Shown here: positions 1-11,682 of the stretch, one piece after another
How the letters are laid out: the number at the start of each line of letters is the position of its first letter
How positions within the stretch are numbered: the first letter of the stretch is position 1
DNA from: Adineta vaga
Taxonomy: Eukaryota; Rotifera
DNA length: 64,000 nt
NCBI GenBank assembly: GCA_021613535.1
Contig: CP075497.1
Location: 5,766,001 to 5,830,000, forward strand
Reading direction: 5' to 3'
Position numbers and translations under genes: made by a program
Notes under the pieces: model-generated
The model's input: only the letters and a program-made list of their open reading frames with translations
Databases searched by the model: none
Told to the model about the DNA's origin: nothing

Positions 1-5
1 ACGTA

Positions 6-2959
6 ATGCCCGAGCGTAAAGAATCAGTTGATAGCTTCGATGATTTTTTTGGTGATGCAAAAACAAATGATAATCGAAAAAAATCTCCTGTTAAACTAAA
101 ACAAAATGAACCAGCAGTTTCAACACTTGTTAAAACTCAACCAGTTATCAAACGTCCTCCAACACCACCAACACCAGAAGAACAAAGAACACCGTCACCA
201 TCACCAACACCAGTGAAACGTATGTCGTCTCATTTGTAAGATTGAAGTTTTTCTTACTTCATTTTTCTCATTTTAAAGCTAAAGTAAATCATACAAAACC
301 ATCTGTAAAAACAAACGGACATAAATCACTATCACCAGTTATGCCAAAAAGACCTGATTCAAGTAAATCAAAAGTTTATGAATCAGGTAAATACAATGTG
401 AAACCTTTTTGGTTCATTGTTAAAGTCATTTGAATTTTCTCTTTTAGATTTTGATGATGATGATAATAATAATTATGAAGATGAAGATGATGGTGCTGTC
501 GACAGTGCAGATGAAAAAGGAAAACATAGTTCATTACCACCACCTAAACAACGTACATTTGATGCTCCTCGTCGTGGTAGTGATTCTGAATTGAAAAAAT
601 CATATGTAGTCACAGCTCAAAAGAAGCCAAAACCTAAAACTAACAACACTCCACGTAAAGATCAACGTTTACCATATATTCGTCCACAACAACCACGTCG
701 AACACTTCAAATAAATCGTTCTCGTCAAGACAACGCTTCAGCATCAACAAAAAATGAAGTAGAACAACGTTTATTATCAGCACATAATAATAAATTAAAA
801 ACGCTTGAATCTCGTCTTGCAGAATTACGTCGTCAATTAGATACTCAACGTGCTGAAAATGCGACACTACGTACAATACAAAAACGTGAAGAAAAAGCTA
901 TTCGAAACTTTGAAGAAAAAGAATATGATATTCATCGAATAGTACAATATTACACCAAGGAAGTTGACCATATCAAACGAGTGCTATCAACGGAACGTGA
1001 AACAAAAGCTAGACTAGAAAAACAAATTGAAGCTCGAGATGAAAAACTACAAGATCAATCAAAACGTCTTAAACAATATGAAAAAGTAGTCCAGGAAAAA
1101 CATCTCGATGAACGTCATGAATTACGTGAGAAATTAAGCGAAACTGATAAACGATTACAAGAATTTCAAGAAAAATTAAATAGTCAAGTAAATTCTCTAT
1201 TTCAATCTTATCAATACATGCTTTCTTCTTTGTTTTCATTCTAGCAAAAATACATTGAAAATTTAGAGAAAAATCATCGCTATGAAGTTAATCAAGAATT
1301 AGTTAAACAACGTGATTTAAAACGTGAATTGGATGCACGTTCAAAAAAATATCATGAATTATTTCTTAAATTCGAAGAAAAAACACGACATATGGATACA
1401 ATGCATATATACGCTCAACGTGGTGGTGTACGTCCGTCAGATTCACCTACAAATTTACCGAAATCACGTTCTTTACAATCATTAAATGAACCATCACCAC
1501 GTGGAAAAGATAAGAATGCCGATCTTGATAAAAAGAAGCGTGAACTACAAGAACAAGAACGAAAAGCGAAAACTCGACAACCACCGTCATCAAATGATAG
1601 TTCACCAAAAACTGAAAAGAAAAAAGTTATTCCAAAAAAAGAACCTTTACAACCAGCCGTAGTAACAGCTAAAACTTCGTCAACTAATGAAAAATCATCG
1701 ACAACACAGAATGGTAAGTTCTATTGAAATATAATTTATTCTGTCTGAAGTTAGCACCAGAATATTTGATGTATCTTGAACGTGTAAATCATGAAAATGT
1801 CACTTGTATAAAAAATTGTATTTCCTTAGTTACCCAAAACACGACAAAAACCAATTTATTTAAAGACAATATATATATATATATAAAGCTAATGAAATAG
1901 TAATAACCTAATTCATAAAATAGGAAGGAAATCGTAACTAATATGAATATTTGATTATTCTGTTTTTTTTCTATAGTTACTATTAGTTTGTTTATAAAAC
2001 ACTCGCATGTAGAAGAAAACTTCTTCGTAAAAGATCTCTTTCTTTCGCAGGTCATTTACCACCAAAAGGAAAACCTCCTGCTCGTCGTCTTTCCACACCA
2101 AAAAGTGTTAATGAAGACAATAGTGACGAAGATGATGATGATCCTTTCTTTGGATCAGCACCAAAAAAATTACCACCACCCTCGACTATTCAGCGCGGTG
2201 AACAACAACTATCTAAAAAAGACAGTGAAAAACGACCAACTGCACCTGTTCCACCAGTAAATGAGTCGAAATATAAATCAAATGGAACAGGTGGAAATAC
2301 GACAACAACATCATCGTCATCATCAAATTTGAAGCCTATTGATCCACCAGTCCCATCAAAATCTCGTGTAACACGTGAACTTGATGAGAAATGGTCGGAT
2401 ATGTTTGGAACAAGTAAACAAGATAATCCTACCAAGGAAGATCTTCTTGCTAAGTTAGTTGCTGATGAACAACAAGAACGAAAAATGGCTTCTTCTTCTC
2501 GACCACCACCACCTGCACAAAATCCATCAGTACGTTCATCCACAACAACATGTAAGTTTTTGTTTTATTTCAATTACATCTTCTTACTTTTATGTCATGA
2601 ATGATCTTATAGCACAACCCACAACAACAACAACAACAAAACCATCTGCTGACCCATTTGAGTCTTTGTTTAGTAACAATTCAACTAAGCCAGCTGCATC
2701 TCGTTCAAATGATCCTGATGACATTTTTTCTACAAAATCTTCAAGTCAGGCACCACCAGTTCGACAAACTAAAAATGATTCATTTGACTCATTATTCGGT
2801 CCGTCCTCTACAACTAATAACTCAAATACAGTCAAATCAAATTCAAAACAATTACCTTCACAAAATGACAAATTGCAAAGACCTAAAGTAGTTACAAACG
2901 CAACAAGGTCAATACCAAATAGAACAGTCATTGATGAAGTTGAAGAATTTGTTTTGTGA
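6..2959 (+). CDS. Lebercilin-like (LCA5 family) ciliary coiled-coil protein
   Basis: Six exons (6-219, 279-386, 448-1187, 1245-1713, 2051-2551, 2613-2959) with GT-AG introns join into 792 codons plus stop. The long third exon encodes a charged coiled coil (about 720-1187) whose register matches the lebercilin domain: an LLSAHNNKLKTLESRLAELR start, then repeated Lys/Glu/Arg heptads ending in KHLDERHELREKLSE. The flanks are low-complexity Ser/Pro/Thr-rich segments with acidic runs (DFDDDDNNNYEDEDD). Lebercilin family proteins localise to the ciliary axoneme and basal body and associate with intraflagellar transport. The intron at 1714-2050 (337 bp) is long for this genome. The first ATG lies at base 6, so more 5' exons may lie outside the window. 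Family assignment rests on the coiled-coil pattern; another ciliary coiled-coil protein is the main alternative. Confidence 0.75.
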
Positions 2960-3004
2960 ACATATCTAATCGCTAAAGCTTGTTTGTATTATATTTTATC
3001 AAAT

Positions 3005-3010
3005 AATAAA
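3005..3010 (+). terminator. Polyadenylation signal of the lebercilin-like gene
   Basis: An AATAAA hexamer lies 46 nt after the stop codon of the upstream gene, in AT-rich sequence. Position and motif fit a poly(A) signal. Confidence 0.5.
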
Positions 3011-3139
3011 AGATAAAACAAATTAACGTGACAATACGCTCCAAAACACAGATATTTAATGATTTATCCATAAGCGTTCCAAATCTATGGTTATAATCGT
3101 GACATTTTCGTTTGATGTAAATTCAACAAGAATGAATAA

Positions 3140-3929
3140 ATAGTTGGAGAATTTGTTTTTAAATTCGATTATAGTAAACATCTTATTGTTCGAAATCTGC
3201 TTTTGAAAAACCTTGTCCACGATAGACTGTAAAAGTATCAGCAGAAGTATAATTACGGTATTATGCTTTATGTAGTTGCTCTATTCGTCGATGCAGATCT
3301 TTCATAGAAAAAAGTCCATTCGTATAATAATATCCGTGTTCATAAATCGTAACGTGCGATTTAGCATAGGATATAGATTACTATCTTTCGTATACCATCA
3401 TATAGGCGTTGTTCGCCAGTATCTTTGTCTTTTATATGCTGCTCTTCAAAGTCGATGGTCAACACTATTTCCTTCATTAGTTGTGTATACATAAAAGATT
3501 GGTCCAATTGATCCAAATTTTTATTTCGTGATACAAAGCTCATTGGTATGGTATTCTTCTCACACTGATTGACTGCTTGTTTAACAGAATCACATATTAA
3601 TGCGACATTTATGAAGGCAACTCTTATTTTAGACCATTGTTTTATTCATTGTTCATAACGTACGGTTTTGTTACTGGAGATATTGTCTAGGATAAATTCG
3701 ATGCATTTATCATTGTCTATGAACATACTAATGTCGTTCACTGGACGTCGAAGTTGTGTTAAAGTATTTTTATAACTTTTATTGTTGGTATCACTATTTT
3801 CATCCAACCAAACCATGAGAGTGCTTAGTAGTTTTTAAATGCCAATCCGTTGATGTGCACCTGTTTCTTTTTGTGAGTTTGGATTGATTCATTAGTTGTT
3901 TCAGCACTATATGATTGACCACTCGCCAT
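3140..3929 (-). pseudogene. Decayed ADP-ribosyltransferase-like gene (bdelloid family)
   Basis: Reading the minus strand from an ATG at 3929, recognisable protein blocks follow in order, broken by stops and frame changes. They include LMVWLDEN..., a block with QLRRPVNDI, one with MSFVSRNKNLDQLDQSFMYT, one with MKEIVLTIDFEEQHIK, then YPMLNRTLRFMNTDIIIRM, KDLHRRIEQLH and finally FTVYRGQGFSKADFEQ (about 3190-3230). I recognise this block order, with its YRGQ element, from a family common in bdelloid rotifers whose C-terminal half is an arginine-specific mono-ADP-ribosyltransferase fold. In-frame stops (for example at about 3836 and 3183) and at least two frame switches separate the blocks. No downstream acidic catalytic motif can be read. 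It is almost certainly non-functional. The exact 3' limit is uncertain. Confidence 0.7.
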
Positions 3930-5260
3930 TAACTTTGCTTTTTTGTAAGTTAGTTCTAGAATATTTTCAAAACACTTTTTCTTTGGAAGTTTGCGTTAGA
4001 CAATATCTATCTCTTTTTTTTAAACTGTTTACTACTCAAAAATGAAGACAAATCAAGGCTAACATTTTCCAGTAACTATGAAAGCATAAAAAGAATCAAA
4101 AGTTCCAACAAGCTTTACTTGTTTTTTGACGACTGAAAGTTGAAAAACATATTCTAATATGAGAATGATCAATATTACCTATGAAGAACATATTATTTGT
4201 GTTTCAATTATTTTGCGTATAGCTTTGACGTAGTGAAATTATTCAATTGTATAAAAGTGTATTTCTGAACTAACTAAAAAAGAATTCAATTGAAATGATA
4301 GAGACACAAATGGTATATGCATAGGAGACCGACACCGTACATTTCTTTCTGTGATTTACTGCAGCGAACGACTTATGAAATATTACTCCGAACAAGATTT
4401 ATAGTAGTAATATGTTGTCAACTAGATATAATCATTAATAGCTGAAATACATTGCTTTCTATATCGTCTCAGTAAGTTGAATGGACTGATAACAAATAAA
4501 TATTTTGTTGTAGAATGAAAAATATAAATCAAATACAAACTTCTTATATTCTAGGTACTTCTATCAAGTATTTGATGTCATCGCAATATGACACTTATGC
4601 GATCATAATCCATCTCCACTTCAGTTTAACAAATTGTTCACAAATGAAAATATTTTTTTACAATAAGAAACTAAATTTAGGATGACACTAGTCAGAGCAG
4701 TTCCATCCCAAATAGTATATAAATCAAATCAAACGGTGCTATTTTATGATAGAACACGCAACGGTATTTATCTATTCGTTAGAAATACTTCAAATTGATC
4801 ATTTTATATTTTTTCGAAATAAAGATTAGTTCTGATACCATATGTGTATATATTATTTCAAAAACTGTAAAGAGAAGTAATCCATTATCATTCGGTACAT
4901 AATCTTTTGTTTTAAAGACACAGTAGCGAACGTGAATATTTCTTCAATAAGTTACTTCTGTAATAAGATAAACGTCCGATTTCTCTAGTTTCTCGGGAGC
5001 GAAAATGACCTATCAATAGAAATGATTTTCATCACACTTTAAATCTAAGCTAAAGATAGAGCGGAAGCATTCTATATATACATATATGTATTTTGAAATC
5101 TTCGTCTATCCCTTTGCTTGCTGTATAAAACGGCTAATACTGATTTTCTCTTCTCTTATTGTATTATTCACAATTAAAATGTGTCACTATCTGATTTGAC
5201 AATTAAAATCACAGTTTTGTTATTCAACACACTATCGTATTATTTTCGTTTAAAAAGTTT

Positions 5261-5392
5261 GTACGAGAATAAATAATGACTTTACTTTAACAAAAAAAAA
5301 TGAAAAGGATATCAATGACATTGGAAAAATGAATTGAGTTGTCATTCACTTTATGTTAATTTACTATGACGGAAGACTCGTTATTCTCGTAC
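5261..5392. repeat. 12-bp perfect inverted repeat pair, 108-bp loop
   Basis: GTACGAGAATAA at 5261-5272 recurs as its reverse complement TTATTCTCGTAC at 5381-5392. The sequence between is A-rich and also contains AATGACAT / GTCATT half-matches. It could be a short foldback element or the ends of a tiny MITE. No target-site duplication is evident. Confidence 0.35.
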
Positions 5393-5628
5393 GAATACTT
5401 CTATATACATAATACATCGAATAAAAAAAAAGAGAAATTGCCTTCGTATTTGTTTTTGAATAAAACAGCGAAAGAAAAAAATAATTTTTTTACGAATACT
5501 GATTCACTTCATGAGACATGCTGTGCATAGAAACACACATTTTCCATCCTTTCAAAAACAATTCTTTCAATCAAAATAAAAATGTTATACTGTATAGGAT
5601 ACACTTACTCTATTGAGTTTTGCAAGAG

Positions 5629-5637
5629 TTTATATAG
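5629..5637 (+). promoter_or_regulatory. Possible TATA box for the small gene at 5695
   Basis: TTTATATAG lies about 60 nt upstream of the first ATG of the two-exon gene, a plausible core-promoter position. Confidence 0.35.
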
Positions 5638-5694
5638 TATCCATACTATTTAGATCATAATCATCGTTTTATTTCACTGAATATATAAGACGCA

Positions 5695-6050
5695 ATGGCA
5701 CGATGCTTTTCTTGCATTGGAAAAAAGAAAACAACTGATAATCATTCAACAACGAAATTGACAACACTTCCTGATAATAATAAAACAATTCAATCATTCG
5801 ATAATACTTTGGATATGAATGATGAGATACTACCTCAAGATAATTCATTTTTTCATTATACTGGAATGTCTTACAATCGATACAACAACTCAAAAGTAAT
5901 TCTCTTACTAAATAATCATTATATTGGAACTAAACATATTGTTTTTACTTCTAGCTATTTCATACAAGCATCGGTACTAAACCAAGATTACCTTCGGAAG
6001 ATGCATTAGTGATATATTTCAATGCACATGATTTGAAACAATTAATATGA
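5695..6050 (+). CDS. Small unknown two-exon protein (98 aa)
   Basis: Exon 5695-5895 joins exon 5955-6050 across a 59-bp GTAATT...TTCTAG intron in phase 0. The result is a 98-residue protein that continues without interruption to a TGA at 6048-6050. It begins MARCFSCIGKKK, with two Cys and a basic patch at the extreme N-terminus. That would suit palmitoylation and membrane-edge binding, which is inference. A polar Asn/Thr-rich middle follows, then a short C-terminal part ending FNAHDLKQLI. No domain was recognised. Support is the exact splice phase, typical intron length, the TATA-like element upstream and an AT-rich tail downstream. It could still be a chance open frame. Confidence 0.5.
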
Positions 6051-6397
6051 TATCACATACAGAAGACATTTAATAAATTTTTTTTATTGATATTCTTTAT
6101 ATATATATTAACTTTACTGACACTCTTAAGATTCTAAGATTTTTGTTTTTCTGATTTAAAAGCCATATTTATTCACAATCAGTGAAAAGAAAAGTTCAAC
6201 CACAGTTTCCTTTGTGGAAAAATACATACACACACACACTCACACACACGCATGCAAAACATATCCGCTGGACATAAAGCGAACGAAAGACATTAATTAT
6301 GGACTAATAAATAAATATGTATAATAATAATATATATTTTTTGAAACAAAAGCAATCATTTTACTATCGAAATTAACATATAAGAAAATATTTTCTA
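6051..6397. other. Short convergent intergenic region with CA microsatellite
   Basis: This lies between the 3' ends of the small + strand gene and the REXO1-like gene. It holds a (CA)n tract at about 6227-6249 and AT-rich 3' UTR-like sequence. Nothing coding is seen. Confidence 0.5.
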
Positions 6398-9300
6398 TCA
6401 ACGATGAGATGCATTCGTTTTGAGATCTTGTTTTACTTTCCATAACATTAATTCCATACAAGAAACTGCATCTTCCATTGAATCATGTCCTACAGCTAAA
6501 CAGAACAAAATTGAAATAGAGATTGATTTTTCATTTGTAACTAATATTATTTCATACCATTTTCTTGAATAATTTTAGTTAAATATTCTGACATTAACGT
6601 TCTCAATGCACGTTTGTATGGCGCCCCTCTTGCATGTGGAAAAACTAAGGATGTATCAATGATTGTCTCATGTACAATCTAATGTACAAATGAAATAAAA
6701 CAAAAGAATACGCAGATTTTCTTTACTTTTAATGCTTTTAAATCACTCTCTAATGAATGACCAATAAGAATTGATTTATTATTAAATAATTTCAATAAAC
6801 GTCGTTGTACATCTTCGATGGTAACATTACAATTTTTTAAGTGAGCTTCAGTTATACCTGACCAACGAGTATTATAATCAAGTACTTGTTGATGAGGTTT
6901 AACGAGAGTTTCATAAACTGACTGTAATTTATGATTAACAACACTAACACGAACAAGTTCAAGACCATTAATCGTGTAGCACTAAAAAAAAGATAGATGA
7001 TTCTCATATTTACTGTTGATTTTATGATAAAGTAGAATTACCATTTCACAATCAAGGGCAAAAATACCATATGATTCATCTGAAGTTAATTGTTTTCGAA
7101 GAAGTTGAGTTTTAACATAACCTGATAATAATCCTGTATCATCACTATCATTTACATGATATTGAGCAACGACACAACCCACAGTATTTGTTTTAGAAGA
7201 ACAACATGAATAATTCTTATCAATTTGACCAGCAACTAATTATAAATCGTTATTAATCGAAAATGATCTTTTGATTATTTACCTCGTTGTGTTCGGATTC
7301 GTCCCCAATGATAAATGCATTCTTCTTGTTTTACATATCCTCCTTCATTAGTAATTCTATATGTTTTACTACAACGACAACATGTACGTATATTTGCTAG
7401 AATAAACGACAAGTATTTTACATTTCTGATCGAAAAATGTATTCGAAATAAACTTACGATCTGATGATTGAATTTTAGTTGTTGAATTATATATCGGATT
7501 CTTATTCTTAATTAAAACTTTGTCTGGAAAATCAAGTGAAAATGCTGGATAACCATTGTCTATCAGGTCTTTTTCTGATGCTTTATATATGAGTAAAAAT
7601 GTATATAATTCATTTTCTAAATAAAGTGATATTTTTTTAATAATTGATTTCGAAAATATGTCGTATTACCTGTTAATGTTTTCATATCGATTTCTTTTTG
7701 TTTTTTAATACCAAAACTAAGATTATCTGTATTACCGCTAGTAAGCATTGCTGAATGAGAAACAACAAGTCGCTGTGGATTCGATTTTTTTGGTGTAGTT
7801 AGTTCTGTTTTATTAGAATTAGTTGCATCTTCTGATCTTAATTGTCTTAAATATTTTGCTGCTAGATTTAAATATGAATTTTTATTTGTAGATTTATCAA
7901 AAATATCTTTTTCAATCGTTTGAGCACGTGCTATCATCGATGCTGTCGGAGTTGTAACATTAGAAGTTGTCGTTCGTTTCTTTAATTCATTCGAAAAGAA
8001 TGTTAAATATTCTTGTCGAGTTTTAAATGGAATTTTATTCATACTGGAATTCGGATCGACTAATGGATGTAATGATGGTGTTGCCAGAGAATTGTTTGAA
8101 TTTGAATTTGAATTTGAATGAACTTTTGGCTGATGAGCAATACGACGACCATCAGTAGATGTTTCTGCTCGAGTACGATTAGCAGATACTGCTGAAGTCG
8201 TATCATTTGAAGCGTTTGTTGATGATGAATAACGTGATGTCAACTGGTGAATAGCTGTTGGTAGTACAACAGGAGTTACTTTTTTTGGAGATAGAAATAC
8301 TTGATCAAATAGAGCTAATTCATCGTCTTCATCACTGTTTGTTGTTTTATTATTACCGTCTAAATAGTATATATGTATAATGAATGAGACAGAAACGAAG
8401 AAAGAATTTACTTGAAATAGGAACTGTTTTCTTCATATTTGTTGTGTCAATCGTTGTAATATTTTGTTTAGTTGATGGAATTACTTTTGGTTTCTTTGGT
8501 GGTACTTCATTTGTACCATTTGTGGGACGTTTTAGTGCTGTAGAAATAGGTTTCTTGATTGCTTTTGGTTCATTATCAAATGATATTGATGGACTAATAG
8601 GAACTTTATCTAAATCAATATCTAGAACGCGTACTTTTGATGTTGATACTATTTTCTTTGGTATTCGTTTGAGCATTGGATTTGTGTGAGGTACAGTTGA
8701 TTTATTCGTATTTTCAATAACATTGGGTTTTACTGTTGCTGTTGGTTTATTTATGGGTTTGTTGAGCGTTTGATTCTGTTCGGATGACATTGCTTTTCTC
8801 GCTAATGATAGTTTTCGTTCATCAAAATCATTATGATCAGATGAAGATGATAGTTTTCGACGAACCGGTGGTGTTATCCAGCAATGTTTATCATCGATTA
8901 ATGATGATTGAGCTTGTTTTGAAATAATAGTTGACGAAGTGGACTGAGTCGATTGAGGAAGACTATGATAATCGAATAAAGTGAAGAAATATGAAATGAA
9001 AAATGTTTACTTACGTGGGAACTTTCGATTTTATTGCTTCTACAGACTCAGATTGAGTAAGCGATGTTGGAGGTGGCGAACTCGATGGTGGAGAAAATGT
9101 TGCATGAGCATATTCATCTGAATCAAAATTGACTACATCTAGATAAATATGAAACTTTATAATAAGTTAAGTCGATCAATGAAGAATATTTACCGTTTTT
9201 TGTAGATTTTACGGGTGTTTGTTGTTGATTTCGTTTTCTTCGTTCAAGTTCAACAAGAGGTGTTGGCCGATATTCTGGAACTGTGTCACCTGCAGTACTA

Positions 9301-9806
9301 GTACCAGGAGTTGTTGGTTGATTTTGATGTTGATGTAACTGTGTTGTAATAGTACTAATTGCTTGTGTTAATTTTTCTGATATATCATTGCTATTTGTCG
9401 TTGTTGTTGATGATGTAGCTGAATTGATTGCATTGGTGAAAGCTGTTGTTAAACTTTGTAAAATTGTATTTTGAAAAATAGATGTTATATCAACAGTAGG
9501 CACTGGATTTGTCGCTGTTGGTATTGATGATATTGAACTAGCAGCTGCAGCTGTAGATAACTGTGTAATAAGTTTATTGAGTGTTTCATTCGCATCTAGA
9601 GTTAGGTTTCAAAGTTTTTAATATATTGATTATATTCAAAGCAAACCTGGTGGAATGTTAATCGATGATGAACTTGGAATACTATTAGCTACATTTGATT
9701 GTGATGACGCTTGAACATGTTTAAAATGACAATGAGGTCTTGGACATGCAACACGAGAAAAGAATGGACATGGTATATCACGAAAATAATTAGCTGACGG
9801 AAACAT
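6398..9806 (-). CDS. REXO1: REXO1-type RNA exonuclease (DEDDh family)
   Basis: Eleven exons (9806-9647, 9595-9194, 9138-9015, 8962-8412, 8359-7670, 7616-7458, 7396-7283, 7235-7042, 6981-6727, 6678-6558, 6495-6398) give 955 aa. The N-terminus starts [16 protein letters not shown] and carries a Cys/His cluster (CPFF...[10 protein letters not shown]) like the CCCH-type finger that opens REXO1. A long Ser/Thr/Asn-rich middle follows. The C-terminal 250 residues are a 3'-5' exonuclease domain: FALDCEM supplies the first Asp and Glu, [11 protein letters not shown] the next Asp, and VGHDSMEDA the His and last Asp. All catalytic residues are therefore present. A CCRC...C...H element precedes the domain. 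REXO1 relatives act in the nucleus and trim RNA 3' ends. The 9.8 kb end faces the myosin gene head-to-head across 1.9 kb. Confidence 0.9.
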
Positions 9807-11682
9807 GATGTTAAACTGACGTTGTCCACAACAATTGAAATTGAAAAAGAATAAGCATAATAAGCAGCTGTACTGTGATGATTACTGACTGACTGACTGT
9901 TGACAAATGAAATTATTTGTTTATCTTATCCACCAGTTATATTTTTATATTTGCCCTCTATGTAATTTATTTATAATCGTGATGAATCATTAGATTGTTA
10001 AATATCTATATAGATGTACTAAACGGAAAAAATAGAACTACTATCTTTAATACATGAAATGAATACACTAGTCAAATGCGTAACTAACTATTTCATTGTA
10101 TATATCATAACGACATCTTTTGTCAGAAATAGAATTCTTTTTTCGCACTCATTCGAAGACATATACAACTAGTGTAAAGTTGTCTGTTGTTCATAAATCT
10201 AATCTGATCGATTAGAATATTTTGTTTGGCTGTTGATTCAAAAAAAAATTAACAATCGTATACAGTAATAAAGAAAAAACCTATGTAACACATTGTCGAC
10301 ATTTGACTTTATTCATATGGTATATGTCGATTTAAAACATTTACAAAGTGCAATGCAGTACGTTGTCGACATTGCAAGTAAAAGAAAGAAAAGAAGTATA
10401 TTGACATGACTATCTGAATCATTTGATTCTTACCATTTATTCACATATTAGATTCAATATCTAATGTTCATATCGTATATATTGGACTAACATATGTTTT
10501 TTGGTTACTAATCGGAGAAGAAAAGAATATTGACTTTTAGTTATATTGAATAATAATGATATAAGTTTATGACTTTTGATACATATATAAAACCTTCTTC
10601 ACATTGATAGTTAATGTGAATTATGGTATTCATTCAAACAACTACGTTTATATTATATTGTAACATTTTAATACAGTTTAATTTATTGTCAGTGATATTC
10701 AAGATATTCTTGTAAAGAAAAAGTTATAAGTCATCAATATTTGTTTATTGAAGATAATAACTAAACTTAGTTCCTGAATACTTATCTAATTTGTATATCA
10801 TCTGAATAAAGAACATGCTTTTAACAATAAAAAAATCATGAGTTCTTCTTATTCATAGAGCAGATTATGGCTATTCATTGCTAATTTTTTCTATTACTTC
10901 GCGAGTCAATATTGATAAGAAGACCTTACCATCATTTCATCTCATTCTAACAGTACAGACATGATATAGTAATGAAAAAAAAATGTTTGTAATAAAAAAC
11001 GAACCGTGCCATTTTCTCCTCACATTGCATAGTAGAGATAAAAAAAAAGTAAATTGTTACGCTACATATCTCGTAGGTGTTATTGTTGTTGTTTTTTTAT
11101 TATTATTATAAAACACATCCACACTCATAACATAGATCTTCGCATAGTAACATTAAGAAAAAAGAGATAGAGAGGTAAGACGATATCTTGTTCTTTTTCT
11201 CTTTCTCCTAACATTGATGATTTCATCACAATATAAACTCGAGATTCTCATTGGATAAATTGAAAAATCTGTCATCGTTTCGTTGAAAGTTTTTCATACA
11301 AGGTCTCAATTATTCATGATTATCATATATGTCTACAATAGTACTTCGAAAGATTATATAATCAAAAAAAAGAGCGTATTTCTTTTTCTCTCTCTCTCTC
11401 TCCTATTGAACACATCAACCGAGGATATATACATACAATCTTGCACTTCGCTTACTCGTCATCTTTCACCGACTCGAATCAACTACATTCGTTGCCTTCT
11501 TTTCTTTCCGCATATACGCATATCTCTATCAATATCTTTTCTCTGTATAATAGGTATAGATGTATTTTTTTACTATGTATACTTACAATCGATAGGAGTC
11601 TAGATTCATAAGAAACCTACTAGGTGATTTCTTTATTTTAGATGATCTTTGTATAAAAAGAAGAAATTATTTTCTTTTTCAA
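9807..11682. promoter_or_regulatory. Head-to-head intergenic region between REXO1 and myosin II
   Basis: A 1.9-kb divergent interval with no credible gene. It holds an 11-bp direct repeat TTGTCGACATT at 10293-10303 and 10362-10372, T- and A-runs, and a (CT)n tract at 11388-11402. Near the myosin ATG, pyrimidine-AG sites (for example TTTTAG just before 11641) suggest a 5' UTR intron acceptor. It probably contains both promoters; none is pinned down. Confidence 0.4.

Larger units (their letters stand above)
3930..5694. other. Intergenic region, no gene recognised
   Basis: About 1.8 kb of AT-rich sequence with frequent stops in all frames. The only structure I see is a perfect 12-bp inverted repeat (5261-5272 and 5381-5392, listed separately) and A/T homopolymer runs. 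Upstream parts of the decayed ADP-ribosyltransferase gene could extend here but are not readable. Confidence 0.5.

Noticed and set aside
11283-11603. 106-codon + frame upstream of the myosin ATG
   Set aside because: Ile/Ser/Phe-rich translation of pyrimidine-rich leader sequence with CT repeats; it is probably 5' UTR or intron.
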